From: Roseovarius spongiae
GTDB lineage: Bacteria > Pseudomonadota > Alphaproteobacteria > Rhodobacterales > Rhodobacteraceae
Direction: 5' to 3'
DNA: 64,000 nucleotides
NCBI RefSeq assembly: GCF_003651245.1
Contig: NZ_RAPE01000002.1
Coordinates: 682,001-746,000 of the forward strand
Positions 36,768-47,031 of this stretch are shown one piece after another. A program made the position numbers and the translations under genes. Every line of letters begins with the position of its first letter. The stretch's first letter is position 1. The notes below the pieces were generated by a model, which was not told where the DNA came from, did not search any database, and saw nothing but the letters and a program-made list of their open reading frames with translations.

Positions 36768-36785
36768 GTAACATCTTCATGTTAC
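36768..36785. promoter_or_regulatory. Palindrome GTAACAT-CTTC-ATGTTAC before the first PAxY gene
   Basis: Perfect 7-bp arms around CTTC, 19 nt upstream of the start codon and adjacent to the ribosome site GGAGAAGAGAA. It could be a repressor site or, as RNA, a hairpin next to the ribosome site. No known regulator motif is recognised. Confidence 0.5.
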
Positions 36786-36804
36786 CACAACATGGAGAAG
36801 AGAA

Positions 36805-37074
36805 ATGAAGACGATTATGATGGGGGCGATTGTCGCCCTGGCCGCTGCCGCAACCCCCGCGCTGGCCTGGAAGGGTCAGGCCGTGGCCTGCTATGACAAG
36901 GTCTGGGTGCCCGCCACCTACAGCACCAGCAAGCATCTCGAATTCCCCGCCAAGACGAAGTGGGTGCATCGCAACGGCCAGATGGTCCAGATGCACTACC
37001 CAGCGGTCTACAAGGAAACCCGCCACGTCAAGACCCCCGGTCACTACCTGTTGCGCAAGGCGGCCTGCCGGTAA
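36805..37074 (+). CDS. Small secreted protein with Cys/PAxY pattern, paralogue 1 (89 aa)
   Basis: An 89-residue protein with a Sec signal (MKTIMMGAIVALAAAATPALA, cleavage near 21) and a mature part of about 68 residues: ACYDKVWVPATYSTSK, a middle with WVHRNGQMVQM, then YPAVYKETRHVKTPGHYLL and a final Cys-Arg. Two Cys, one near each end, could form a disulfide. It is clearly related to the gene 158 nt downstream (same order ACY..V..PA.Y, YPAVY.E, P.H, final Cys). Family unknown to me; the repeated PAxY units recall repeat proteins seen in Rhodobacteraceae. Likely periplasmic or secreted, basic. Confidence 0.8.
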   Translation: MKTIMMGAIVALAAAATPALAWKGQAVACYDKVWVPATYSTSKHLEFPAKTKWVHRNGQMVQMHYPAVYKETRHVKTPGHYLLRKAACR

Positions 37075-37122
37075 GCGCCGCGCCGGCTTCTCGAGATGCG
37101 CGGGCTGCCCGGCGCGTCTCGA

Positions 37123-37152
37123 TGCGGGGCCGCTCGGGCTGCGGGCCCCGCA
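37123..37152 (+). terminator. Hairpin between the two PAxY genes
   Basis: TGCGGGGCC (37123-37131) and GGCCCCGCA (37144-37152) form a 9-bp perfect stem with a 12-nt loop, without a U-run. It may attenuate or stabilise mRNA between the two genes. Confidence 0.45.
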
Positions 37153-37231
37153 ACGACCACACTGCTTTCCCAATTCCGCCGCATTGCGCCGCCACCCTCG
37201 CAAGTGATCGAGGCATGAAGGAGAGAGCAGA

Positions 37232-37540
37232 ATGCCCATGTCCAAGACATTTCTGACGGCGGTGCTGGCCCTGATGGCCGGGACATCCGCCGCGCAGGCG
37301 AGCCAGTCAGTCGCCAAGCTGGATCCCAACGCCCGTATCCTGGCCTGCTACAAGGAGGTCACGATCCCGGCGAAATACCACGTGACCAAGGTGCTCGTGT
37401 CCAAGGCGTCGCAGCATTACCTGCGCAAGGGCGGGCTGGTCTACCTGGTCGAATACCCGGCCGTCTACCGCGAGAACAAGCGCCTGGTCGAACCCGAACA
37501 CATCGTGATGCGCGAAGTGGGCTGCAAGAAGCGGAAGTAA
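37232..37540 (+). CDS. Small secreted protein with Cys/PAxY pattern, paralogue 2 (102 aa)
   Basis: A 102-residue protein with a Sec signal (SKTFLTAVLALMAGTSAAQA) and a mature part ACYKEVTIPAKYHVTK, YLRKGGLVYLVEYPAVYREN, EPEHIVMREVGCKKRK. It aligns throughout with paralogue 1: ACY, PAxY, YPAVY, a Pro-x-His and the last Cys are shared, overall identity low. Strongly basic C-terminus. Start at 37232 behind GGAGAGAGCAGA. Function unknown; a tandem duplication that has diverged well beyond the conserved positions. Confidence 0.8.
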   Translation: MPMSKTFLTAVLALMAGTSAAQASQSVAKLDPNARILACYKEVTIPAKYHVTKVLVSKASQHYLRKGGLVYLVEYPAVYRENKRLVEPEHIVMREVGCKKRK

Positions 37541-37546
37541 CACCCG

Positions 37547-37570
37547 GCCGCGCCGCCCTGTGGGCGCGGC
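37547..37570. terminator. Convergent hairpin between PAxY paralogue 2 and typA
   Basis: GCCGCGCC (37547-37554) and GGCGCGGC (37563-37570), 8-bp stem and 8-nt loop, filling the 33-nt gap between two convergent genes. Lacks a clear U-run either way. Confidence 0.45.
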
Positions 37571-37573
37571 GGT

Positions 37574-39394
<1,821 letters not shown>

Positions 39395-39490
39395 TGGCGG
39401 GTGTGTCCTGTGGTTTTTCCTGCGCCCTATACGCGGAAGGCGCGAATGACCAGAGGCAAAGCGGCGAATCGCGCGCGCGCGGCAGCGGCG

Positions 39491-40369
39491 TCACAACCCG
39501 GCATGCAGCATCGTCGCGCCGGTCATGCAAAGCCGCGCGCCGCAGCCCGTCTTGAACCGCGCAAGGCCAGGCGCGCGCGCCGCGTCCGCCAGCCCGAGGT
39601 CGAGCCGCGCGAACCCCCGCGCGGCCAGCCACTCGGAGGCGCGCCAGATCAGCAGGTTATGCGCGTTGAGCGCCCGGCCCCGTGCGCCGGTCCAGCCGAC
39701 ATGGTAGGTGGCCCCCGGCGCGTGCAGCAGCACGAGAACGAAGGCGATCACCTCGCCATTCGCGCGCGCCTCGAACATCTGCGCCTGTCCGGGGTTGGCG
39801 GCGCGCCAGGCAGCGGTGAAGGCGGGCGGCAGCGCGCCGTAGCCGCGCGTGCGCCGCTGCGCCACTTCGCGCCCGAGCAGCGCGTCGTCGCGGGGCAGGG
39901 CGAGGGGGCGCGCGACGACCTCGAGCCCGGCGTTCTCGGCCCGCGTTAGCCGGTTACGCCATTTGCCGTGCAGCGCCGCGCGGCGCGTTGCGCTGTCGGC
40001 GCTAATCTCCAGCTCTGCCACGCATTGCCCCCGCGCCGCGCGCAGGCCGCGCGCAGGCGCGGGCCGGTCCGCCGCGACCGCCCAGAGCGCGCGCAGCGGC
40101 GTCGCGCGGATCAGCGCGCGAAGCGCGGCGGCGGGATCGGGGGGTGGTGCGCTCCAGACCGGGCCGCGCGGCAGCCAGGCGACGCGCAGCGGGCCGATCC
40201 GGCGCAGCACGATCTGCGCCCGCCCGATCCGCGCGCCGCCCTCACGGAACTCCGCGACACGCGACTCGCAGCCCAGCCGGGCCAGCGCCGCGGCGTAATG
40301 CGGATGCTGCTGCATCGCCGCGCCGCTCACTGCGGCGGAACGGTCGGGCGGGCGGAACGCGATCTCCAT
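39491..40369 (-). CDS. GNAT-fold acyltransferase, FemAB/BioF2-like
   Basis: A 292-residue protein with two tandem GNAT-like halves. The C-terminal half shows VIAFVLVLLHAPGATYHVGW and ALNAHNLLIWRASEWLAARG then LDLGLADAARAPGLARFKTG, the pattern of the FemAB-related acetyltransferase family. The N-terminal half has QHPHYAAALARLG. These enzymes transfer acyl or aminoacyl groups to peptidoglycan, polysaccharides or lipids; substrate unknown. Very Arg/Ala-rich. On the same strand as typA. Confidence 0.82.
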   Translation of the reverse strand: MEIAFRPPDRSAAVSGAAMQQHPHYAAALARLGCESRVAEFREGGARIGRAQIVLRRIGPLRVAWLPRGPVWSAPPPDPAAALRALIRATPLRALWAVAADRPAPARGLRAARGQCVAELEISADSATRRAALHGKWRNRLTRAENAGLEVVARPLALPRDDALLGREVAQRRTRGYGALPPAFTAAWRAANPGQAQMFEARANGEVIAFVLVLLHAPGATYHVGWTGARGRALNAHNLLIWRASEWLAARGFARLDLGLADAARAPGLARFKTGCGARLCMTGATMLHAGL

Positions 40370-40451
40370 CGCCCGAGTGATCGCGCGCGCGGCTGAAGAA
40401 AGGGTTAAGGCGCGCCGGCTTTCCGGGGTTTCCGGAGCCGCCGGCGTGCGG

Positions 40452-41633
40452 TCACTCGGTCAGGTAGGGCGCCGGGTCGAGGCTCTCGAACCCGTCGCGC
40501 ACCTCGAAATGCACCGCCGACGGTCCCTTGCTGCGCGCCTTGGCGATCGTGTCGCCGCGGCTCACCTTGTCGCCGGTCTTGACCGTGACGTTCTCGACGT
40601 TGGAATAGACGGTCAGCAGGTTGTTGGCGTGGCGCAGGACGATGATCGGCGTGCCGCCGGTGTCCTTGGTGATCGCGGCCACGGCGCCGTTGTCGGCGGC
40701 CTTGATCGGCGCGCCGGGGGTGGCGGCGATGTCGATGCCGTCGTTCTTGCCCTTGGAATAGGGGCGGATGATGTCGCCGCGCACCGGATAGCCCATCCGG
40801 GCCTTGGGCGCGCTGCTCGCGGTCTGCGACTTGCTGAGGTCGGGCGCGTCGGTCATCTTCGCCTTGGGCGTCGAGGCGCTGGCGACCGTGTCATCCTCGG
40901 GCAGCGGCTTGTCGGCGCTTGGCGGCTCGGGGGTGGGCGATCCGGCGCCGGGCGGTTCGGTGCGCGGCGCCTCGGCGCTGTCAAATCCCTGTTCGGGCTC
41001 GCCGGGCCTGGCGACGGGGATCAGCAGGTATTGTCCTTCGCGCACCTTGAAATCCGCGCCCAGCCCGTTCCAGTCGGCGAGGCTGCGGATCGACACGTTG
41101 TAAAGCCGCGCGATGGTATAGGCGGTCTCGCCGCGCTCGACCTTGTGGCGCACGGGTTCCGCGCCGCTCTGCGCGGGGTCGAGCGTGCTGGTCTTGATGC
41201 TGTTCTTGTCGGCCTTGCGGATCGCGTTGTCGGCGACGGCGGCGATATCCACGCCCTCGGGCTTGATCGGGCCGCCGGCGGGTTCGGCCACGCGGCGGGG
41301 CAGGGCGATCACCTCGCCCTTGCGCAGCATGTCGTCGGTCTGGATGCCGTTGTAGCGGCCCAGCTCGTTCGCGTCGGCCCCAATCCGCGCCGCGAGGCTG
41401 GCGAGCGTGTCGCCGCGCCGCGCCACCGCGACCTGGTAGCCGGGGTATGAGATGATGCCGCGGCTGTCGGGGTCGGGCCGCGCCGCGGTGGGCGTGCGCG
41501 CAGCCTGCGCGGTGTCGAGCCCGCCGCCGATCCCGCCGCGCAGGTCGAGGTCGAGCGGACCCTCCCCGCAAGCCGCAAGCGCGAAACTGGCCACACCGGC
41601 CAAGAGGAGTGCTGGTCGCCCTGGAAAACGCAT
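40452..41633 (-). CDS. NlpD/DipM-like lipoprotein: two LysM domains and a degenerate M23 domain
   Basis: A 393-residue lipoprotein (lipobox LAAC at about residues 16-19 after MRFPGRPALLLAGVASFA). LysM 1 has ARRGDTLASLAARIGADANE; LysM 2 has KVERGETAYTIARLYNVSIR. The C-terminal M23 domain lacks catalytic residues: the first zinc His is Asn (KNDGIDIAA), the YxH position is YSNV, and HLHFE is AVHFEVRDG. Hence it is probably not a peptidase but an amidase activator or cell-division factor like NlpD/EnvC/DipM. Start 41633 has GAGGA 10 nt upstream; the nearby ATG at 41642 is too close. The order surE-pcm-nlpD matches many proteobacteria. Confidence 0.92.
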   Translation of the reverse strand: MRFPGRPALLLAGVASFALAACGEGPLDLDLRGGIGGGLDTAQAARTPTAARPDPDSRGIISYPGYQVAVARRGDTLASLAARIGADANELGRYNGIQTDDMLRKGEVIALPRRVAEPAGGPIKPEGVDIAAVADNAIRKADKNSIKTSTLDPAQSGAEPVRHKVERGETAYTIARLYNVSIRSLADWNGLGADFKVREGQYLLIPVARPGEPEQGFDSAEAPRTEPPGAGSPTPEPPSADKPLPEDDTVASASTPKAKMTDAPDLSKSQTASSAPKARMGYPVRGDIIRPYSKGKNDGIDIAATPGAPIKAADNGAVAAITKDTGGTPIIVLRHANNLLTVYSNVENVTVKTGDKVSRGDTIAKARSKGPSAVHFEVRDGFESLDPAPYLTE

Positions 41634-41693
41634 CTCGATCATGTCCTCGTCATCCGCCCCATGTGCGCCGGGGCTTGTCTGAAATCCTGTATC

Positions 41694-42350
41694 CTACGCC
41701 GTGTCCCGCCCCAGCCCCTCGACAAGAGGGACGAACCGGACCGGCAGCAACTCGTCATACTCGAACCCCGTCTCGCGCCGCGTCACCCGTATCAGGCTCT
41801 GAACGGCGTCCGACTGGCCTACCGGCAGCACCATGATACCGTCGATTTTCAATTGCGCCAAGAGCGGTCCGGGCGGGTCCTCGGCCGCCGCCGTCACCAG
41901 GATGCGGTCGAACGGCGCCTGGTCGGGCAGGCCGAAGCTGCCGTCGGCGGTGAGTGCTGTGATGTTGGTGAGATCGAGTTCGCGGAAGATCCGGCTTGCT
42001 TCCTGCACCAGCCGGCGATGCCGGTCGATGGTGTAGACCCGCCGCACCAGCTGCGCGAGGATCGCCGCCTGGTAGCCGCTGCCGGTTCCGACCTCGAGCA
42101 CCTTGTCCCGCGGGCTCAGCTTCAGCGCCTGCGTCATCAGTCCCACGACCGAGGGCTGGCTGATGGTCTGGCCGCACGCGATGGGCAGCGGCATGTCCTC
42201 GTAGGCGCGGTCCGAGAAATAGCCGCGGATGAAGGGGCCGCGATCGACCCGCTCCATCGCGCTCAGCACGCGCTGATCGGTCACGCCCTTGGAGCGCAGC
42301 GCATAGAGAAACTGCATCTTGCGTTCCGCGGTGTCGTCCGGGCCGGTCAT
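41694..42350 (-). CDS. pcm: Protein-L-isoaspartate O-methyltransferase
   Basis: A 218-residue SAM-dependent enzyme that starts repair of isoaspartyl residues in aged proteins. Motif I is [36 protein letters not shown] and [18 protein letters not shown] are PCMT hallmarks; [14 protein letters not shown] binds the substrate region. Its start overlaps the surE stop by 4 nt. Confidence 0.95.
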   Translation of the reverse strand: MTGPDDTAERKMQFLYALRSKGVTDQRVLSAMERVDRGPFIRGYFSDRAYEDMPLPIACGQTISQPSVVGLMTQALKLSPRDKVLEVGTGSGYQAAILAQLVRRVYTIDRHRRLVQEASRIFRELDLTNITALTADGSFGLPDQAPFDRILVTAAAEDPPGPLLAQLKIDGIMVLPVGQSDAVQSLIRVTRRETGFEYDELLPVRFVPLVEGLGRDTA

Positions 42351-43129
42351 TCGATGGCTTTCAGCGCCTCCAGCATGTCGTGGGCGGTCAGGTCCGCGCG
42401 CATCGGCGTGACCGAGATGTAATCCTTGAGGTTCCAGTCCGCGTCGGTGCCCTCATGGGTGGGCTGGGTCTGCGGCGCGCCGGTGATCCACAGGAACCTG
42501 CGCCCCGACGGAGAGGTGTGCGGCTGCACGCCGAACCCCATGTCGCTGCGCAGCCCCTGCGGCGCCGCGCGCAGCCCCTTGACCCGCGCGGCCGCGACCG
42601 GCGGAAAGTTCACGTTGTAGAAGATGTCGTAGCCGCCCCGCGTCCAGGCACCCTTGTCCAGCAGGCGTTGCACCGTGTCCCGCCCGTGCGCGCGCGCGGC
42701 GTCGAACGGGTCGTCCATGTCGCGGTTGCCGGGGCCGTAATACTGGCTGAGCGCGATCGCCGGCACGCCCTGCAACGCCGCCTCCATCGCCGCGCCCAGC
42801 GTGCCGGAATAGACCGCGTTCTCGGCCGCGTTGTTGCCCCGGTTGACGCCCGAAAGCACGAGATCGGGGCGCGCGTCCAGCATGATGTCGTGCAGCCCCG
42901 CCAGCACGCAATCCGCCGGGCTGCCCTGCACGGCGAAACGGCGTTCCTCCAGCCGGCTGACCATCATCGGCTGGGTGTAGGAGATGGCGTGCGCGACGCC
43001 GGATTGCTCGAACGCGGGGGCGACGGTCCAGACCTCGCCGGTTTCCCCGGCGAGCGCGGTCGCGATCTCGTCCAGGACCTTCAGGCCGGGCGCGTCGATG
43101 CCGTCGTCATTGGTGATGAGAATGCGCAA
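42347..43129 (-). CDS. surE: 5'/3'-nucleotidase SurE
   Basis: A 260-residue survival protein, a metal-dependent nucleoside monophosphate phosphatase. The N-terminal metal motif is [19 protein letters not shown], and [20 protein letters not shown] carries the Asn metal ligand and the SurE signature. Normal length. First gene of the surE-pcm-nlpD unit, with a 4-nt overlap to pcm. Confidence 0.96.
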   Translation of the reverse strand: MRILITNDDGIDAPGLKVLDEIATALAGETGEVWTVAPAFEQSGVAHAISYTQPMMVSRLEERRFAVQGSPADCVLAGLHDIMLDARPDLVLSGVNRGNNAAENAVYSGTLGAAMEAALQGVPAIALSQYYGPGNRDMDDPFDAARAHGRDTVQRLLDKGAWTRGGYDIFYNVNFPPVAAARVKGLRAAPQGLRSDMGFGVQPHTSPSGRRFLWITGAPQTQPTHEGTDADWNLKDYISVTPMRADLTAHDMLEALKAIE

Positions 43130-43213
43130 AAAACCGCTCCTGGCTGCGTTTCAACTGTGTAACCGGCGCGGCGCAGGCGGGCAAGCGCCGGGCGGCGCGC
43201 GCGGCTTGGTTTT

Positions 43214-43882
43214 TCAGCCCAGCAGGCCCAGCAGGCGGCGCGCCTCGTCGCGCGACGGGATGAGCGCGTCGCGGTCCTCGCCGGGGAAGAACCGGCCGCG
43301 GGTCGCGGTGGGCATGGGCGCGGGCCCTAGGATGTGCACGTGCGGGCCGGTGCGCACCGTCTCTGCGGCCCATGAGCGGGCCAGCGCGATCTGCGCCGCC
43401 TTGGTCGCGCCGTAAGCGCCGAAGAACTTGTCGCCCGCGCGCGGATCCTCGAAAAAGAGCGCCCGGCCATCCGTGCCCAGCAGAGGCGCGATGAACGGAA
43501 TGAGCTGCCCGGTCGCGGTGACGTTGGTCGCGACCGAACGGTTCCAGTCGCGCGCGTCGATATGCATCGCGGGGCTGAGCGGCGCGGCATGCACCGCCGT
43601 GTGCGCCCAGAGCGCAAGCGCCCCCCAGCGGTCATGGATCGACCGGCAGAGCTGCGCCATCGCGTCGGAGTTGGTGATGTCCATCGGCGCCAGCGTGGCG
43701 CTGTAGCCCGCCGCCTGGATCCGGTCGTCCAGTTCCTCGAGCGCGCCGGTGGTGCGCGCCACCGCGACGATGTGATAGTTCGGCGCCAGCTCCTCGGCCA
43801 GCGCCGCGCCAAGCCCGCGCGACGCGCCGGTGACGAGCGCGACGCGCGGCGGGGAGGGGCGGTTTGCGGCATCTTGTGTCAT
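43214..43882 (-). CDS. Short-chain dehydrogenase/reductase
   Basis: A 222-residue SDR with ALVTGASRGLGAALAEELA (cofactor site) and the catalytic FGAYGATKAAQIALA (Tyr-x-x-x-Lys). The substrate is unknown. NADP(H) preference is likely from the ASRG arginine. Start at 43882; upstream in-frame codons have no support. It is downstream of the GspC-like small gene on the same strand. Confidence 0.9.
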   Translation of the reverse strand: MTQDAANRPSPPRVALVTGASRGLGAALAEELAPNYHIVAVARTTGALEELDDRIQAAGYSATLAPMDITNSDAMAQLCRSIHDRWGALALWAHTAVHAAPLSPAMHIDARDWNRSVATNVTATGQLIPFIAPLLGTDGRALFFEDPRAGDKFFGAYGATKAAQIALARSWAAETVRTGPHVHILGPAPMPTATRGRFFPGEDRDALIPSRDEARRLLGLLG

Positions 43883-43939
43883 GGGCCGTGCCTTCCCACC
43901 CCTCGCCGCGCAAATCAAGCGCAAAGCGCAGCCCGGTGG

Positions 43940-44209
43940 TCAGACGCCCGGGATCACCATGCTCGCGGTGCGGCCGTTCTTCATCAGAATCATCCGGCCT
44001 TGGTCGATGGCGGCCACGGTGCGTCCGCCCACCTGGTCGCCGGGCCCGACGCGCACGACCTCTCCGTCGCTCAGCCGGATGAGCGCGCGGGCGCTGTTCT
44101 GGCCCGTCACGGTGCCCACAAGCACGATTCCCCGGGGCAGCGCGGCCTCCTGCGTCGCGGCGCGCTCGGTGTTGGCCGGCGTTTCGGTGGTATCGCTGAA
44201 ATCCGTCAC
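43940..44209 (-). CDS. Small protein with PilP/GspC-like HR domain (89 aa)
   Basis: An 89-residue protein: a Thr/Glu-rich N-terminus and then GIVLVGTVTGQNSARALIRL, SDGEVVRVGPGDQVGGRTVA, AIDQGRMILMKNGRTASMVI. The pattern (new value, gene product of position-dependent beta strands with GDxVGG) is that of the HR/PilP domain of type II secretion GspC and type IV pilus PilP. No secretion or pilus genes are nearby and no signal peptide is present, so it is an isolated domain of unknown use. GTG start behind GGAGAGGAAGAG. Located between purF and an SDR gene. Confidence 0.75.
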   Translation of the reverse strand: MTDFSDTTETPANTERAATQEAALPRGIVLVGTVTGQNSARALIRLSDGEVVRVGPGDQVGGRTVAAIDQGRMILMKNGRTASMVIPGV

Positions 44210-44376
44210 GATTCTCTTCCTCTCCAAGAGTGTTGCGCCGCGCGCAATACGCCCCCGCAAAGCGGGTTGGAAAGGGGGGTGGTGGGGACCGGCTGGAACA
44301 TGCCGCATCGCGGCGAAGGGCCGGCGGCGCGCCGCGCATGTCGCGCAAACGTGACCGGCGGAGAGTTGAAGGCGCG

Positions 44377-45867
44377 CTACTCCGCGGCCTTCAGCTCGAA
44401 TCCCTTCTCGATCTGGTCCGAAGGTTCGACGGGGTATTCGCCCGAGAAACAGGCGTCACAATATTGCGGGCAGGCGACGTTGCGCCCCTCGGCCTCGCCC
44501 ACCGCGCGGTAAAGCCCGTCGAGCGAGATGAATTTCAGGCTGTCCACGTTCAGATGCTCGCGCATCTCCTCCTCGGACATGGTCGCGGCCAGCAGCTTTT
44601 CGCGCTGGGGGGTGTCGACGCCGTAGAAGCAGGGCCAGGCGGTTGGCGGGGACGCGATGCGGAAATGCACCTCGGCGGCGCCGGCCTCGAGGATCATCTC
44701 GCGGATCTTGCGGCTGGTGGTGCCGCGCACCACGCTGTCGTCCACGAGGATCACGCGCTTGCCCTCGATCAGCGCGCGGTTGACGTTGAGCTTGAGCCGC
44801 ACGCCCATGTTGCGGATCTGTTCGGTCGGCTCGATGAAGGTGCGGCCCATGTACTGGTTGCGCACGATGCCCATGCTGTAGGGGATGCCCGATTCGTGGG
44901 CGAACCCGATCGCCGCCGGCGTGCCCGAATCCGGCACCGGACAGACGAGATCGGCCTCCACCGGCGCTTCGCGCGCCAGCTCGACCCCGATCTGGCGGCG
45001 CGTCTCGTAGACCGACCGCCCGCCGATGATCGAATCGGGGCGGCTGAAATAGACATGCTCGAAGATGCAGAAACGCGATTTCTGCGGGCGGAAGGGATAG
45101 CGGCTCTCGACCCCGTCGGCGGTGATGACCACCATCTCGCCCGGCGAGACCTCGCGGACGTATTTCGCCCCGATGATGTCAAGCGCGCAGGTTTCCGAAC
45201 TCAGCACCCAGCCTTCGCCGATCTGTCCCAGCACCAGCGGGCGCACGCCCAGAGGGTCGCGCACGCCGATCAGCTTGGTGCGCGTCATGGCGACCACGGA
45301 AAACGCCCCCTCGACCCGGCGCAGCGCGTCCTCCATCCGGTCGGGGATGGTGCGTTGCAGCGACCGCGCCATCAAGTGGATGATGCATTCGCTGTCCGAG
45401 CTCGACTGGAAGATGCTGCCGCGCTCGATCAGTTCGCGGCGCAGCGCGTCGGCGTTGGTGATGTTGCCGTTATGCGCGATCGCCGCGCCGCCCATTGCGA
45501 ATTCGCCGAAGAAGGGCTGTACGTCGCGGATCTGGGGCGCCTTGCCCCCGGTGGTGGAATACCGCACATGCCCCACCGCGATCGGGCCGGGCAGGGTTTC
45601 CATCACGCTCTGCTTGGTGAAGTTGTCGCGCACATAGCCGAAGCGGCGGGCGCTGTTGAAGCCCTGCTCGGCGTCGTGGCAGACGATGCCGCCGGCCTCC
45701 TGTCCGCGATGTTGCAGCGCGTGCAGCCCCAGCGCGACAAAGCTTGCGGCCTCGGCGACGTTGATCACGCCGAACACGCCGCATTCCTCCCGCAGCTTGT
45801 CCTCGCTGTCGCAGTCGCGCAGCCAGGACGTATCGAATGGGTGAGCGGGGGGCATGATCTTGGACAA
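44377..45867 (-). CDS. purF: Amidophosphoribosyltransferase
   Basis: A 496-residue enzyme that makes phosphoribosylamine, the first committed step of purine synthesis. The N-terminal Ntn glutaminase begins at Cys29 (EECGVFGVINVAEA) after a cleaved propeptide, followed by ALQHRGQEAGGIVCHD. The phosphoribosyltransferase domain has ILVDDSVVRGTTSRKI. The C-terminal CPQYCDACFSGEYPVEP has Cys pairs of the iron-sulfur type (Bacillus-like). Start: a TTG at 45867 follows GGAG by 6 nt; the ATG at 45855 lacks a ribosome site, so the TTG is used here, either is possible. Confidence 0.95.
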   Translation of the reverse strand: MSKIMPPAHPFDTSWLRDCDSEDKLREECGVFGVINVAEAASFVALGLHALQHRGQEAGGIVCHDAEQGFNSARRFGYVRDNFTKQSVMETLPGPIAVGHVRYSTTGGKAPQIRDVQPFFGEFAMGGAAIAHNGNITNADALRRELIERGSIFQSSSDSECIIHLMARSLQRTIPDRMEDALRRVEGAFSVVAMTRTKLIGVRDPLGVRPLVLGQIGEGWVLSSETCALDIIGAKYVREVSPGEMVVITADGVESRYPFRPQKSRFCIFEHVYFSRPDSIIGGRSVYETRRQIGVELAREAPVEADLVCPVPDSGTPAAIGFAHESGIPYSMGIVRNQYMGRTFIEPTEQIRNMGVRLKLNVNRALIEGKRVILVDDSVVRGTTSRKIREMILEAGAAEVHFRIASPPTAWPCFYGVDTPQREKLLAATMSEEEMREHLNVDSLKFISLDGLYRAVGEAEGRNVACPQYCDACFSGEYPVEPSDQIEKGFELKAAE

Positions 45868-45997
45868 GGGCAGCTCCGAATCCGTTTTTCGCCTGGGGCC
45901 AACTCATAGGCGCTCCGGGCGCGCATGTCACGGCCTGATGGCGCGCGCCGCGCGTTCGCGGGGGCGGGTCACGCGAACGTGTCCCGATTGCGACAGA

Positions 45998-46444
45998 TCA
46001 CCAGCGCGACAGGATCACCCCCGCCGCCACCAGCGCGGCGGCCAGCACGCGCGTCGGCGATATTTCACGGACGACCATTCCGAACGCCCCGAAATGATCC
46101 AGCAGGAGCGCGGCCACCATCTGGCCGAGGATCAGCATTGTCGTCATGGTGAGCACGCCCAGCACCGGCACGCTCCAGATCGCGGAGAAGACATAGAGCG
46201 CCCCCATCGATCCCCCGATGAGCAGCCAGGCCGGCACGTCGCGAAGGCGCAGCAGGCTGCCCCCCTCGCCGAGGATCAGCATCACCACGAGCAACAGCAC
46301 GAATCCGACCCCGAAGGACACCGTCGCCGCGCCAAGCACGCTGCCGATGCCGCGCCCCAGCATCGCGTTGAGCGGCCCCTGCAAGGAGATCGCGACACCC
46401 GACGCCGTCATCAGCAAAAGCGCGATGATGGTGCTCTGCGACAT
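45998..46444 (-). CDS. DMT family transporter, YdcZ/DUF606 type
   Basis: A 148-residue membrane protein with five hydrophobic segments, starting MSQSTIIALLLMTASGVAIS and including LQGPLNAMLGRGIGS and LLVVMLILGEGG, ending ALVAAGVILSRW. This is the half-size DUF606 (YdcZ) member of the drug/metabolite transporter superfamily; a substrate is unknown. It starts 2 nt after the cvpA stop, so it is co-transcribed with it. Half-size members act as dimers. Confidence 0.85.
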   Translation of the reverse strand: MSQSTIIALLLMTASGVAISLQGPLNAMLGRGIGSVLGAATVSFGVGFVLLLVVMLILGEGGSLLRLRDVPAWLLIGGSMGALYVFSAIWSVPVLGVLTMTTMLILGQMVAALLLDHFGAFGMVVREISPTRVLAAALVAAGVILSRW

Positions 46445-46446
46445 GC

Positions 46447-47007
46447 CTATTCCGGTTTTTCGCAAGCGCCCACCAGCGCCTCGTATTGCGCGGTGATCCA
46501 GCCCAGTGCCTGTTCGGGATTGCCGTCCTCGATCCGCCCGGTCATGTGCGCGAACACCCGCGCCGAGCGGCTGTCGTCGATCATCTCGATATTCTGCGAG
46601 GTGATGACCGTCTCGTAGACGAAATAGGCGATGGCGACCAGAAGGATACCGCGCGCCACGCCGAAGATGAACCCCAGCCCCTGATCGATTCCGCCAAGGG
46701 CGGAACGCTGCACCAGCGATGAGAACAGCGGCGTGATGAACGACGCGATGATCAGCGCGACGGCGAACACCGCCGCGAAGGCGGCGATCATGCTCAGCTC
46801 GCAACTGTCGGCGATGAAATCGCCCACCACGGGGACTTCCTTGACCAGCGGCTCGACCTGCGGCGCGAAGATGAAGGCCACGATCCCCGCCACGATCCAG
46901 CCCGCGATGGCCAGCGCCTCGCGGACAAGGCCGCGGCTGTAGGCCAGCAGCGCCGACAGCACGATGACGACCGCGACCACGCCGTCGATGATGGTAAAGC
47001 CTTCCAT
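46447..47007 (-). CDS. cvpA: CvpA family membrane protein
   Basis: A 186-residue inner-membrane protein with four hydrophobic segments (DGVVAVVIVLSALLAYSRG, EALAIAGWIVAGIVAFIFA, AAFAAVFAVALIIASFITPL, ARGILLVAIAYFVYE). GLVREALAIAGW is the conserved CvpA signature. CvpA was found in colicin V production and is linked to the purF operon in many bacteria; here purF follows after YdcZ. Its role is unclear, probably membrane homeostasis. Confidence 0.93.
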   Translation of the reverse strand: MEGFTIIDGVVAVVIVLSALLAYSRGLVREALAIAGWIVAGIVAFIFAPQVEPLVKEVPVVGDFIADSCELSMIAAFAAVFAVALIIASFITPLFSSLVQRSALGGIDQGLGFIFGVARGILLVAIAYFVYETVITSQNIEMIDDSRSARVFAHMTGRIEDGNPEQALGWITAQYEALVGACEKPE

Positions 47008-47031
47008 TGCCTTGCCTCGTTCTCTGGGGCG

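Noticed and set aside
45868..45997. Purine riboswitch or other regulatory RNA upstream of purF
   Set aside because: The gap has no conserved riboswitch core and no terminator-like hairpin with a U-run.
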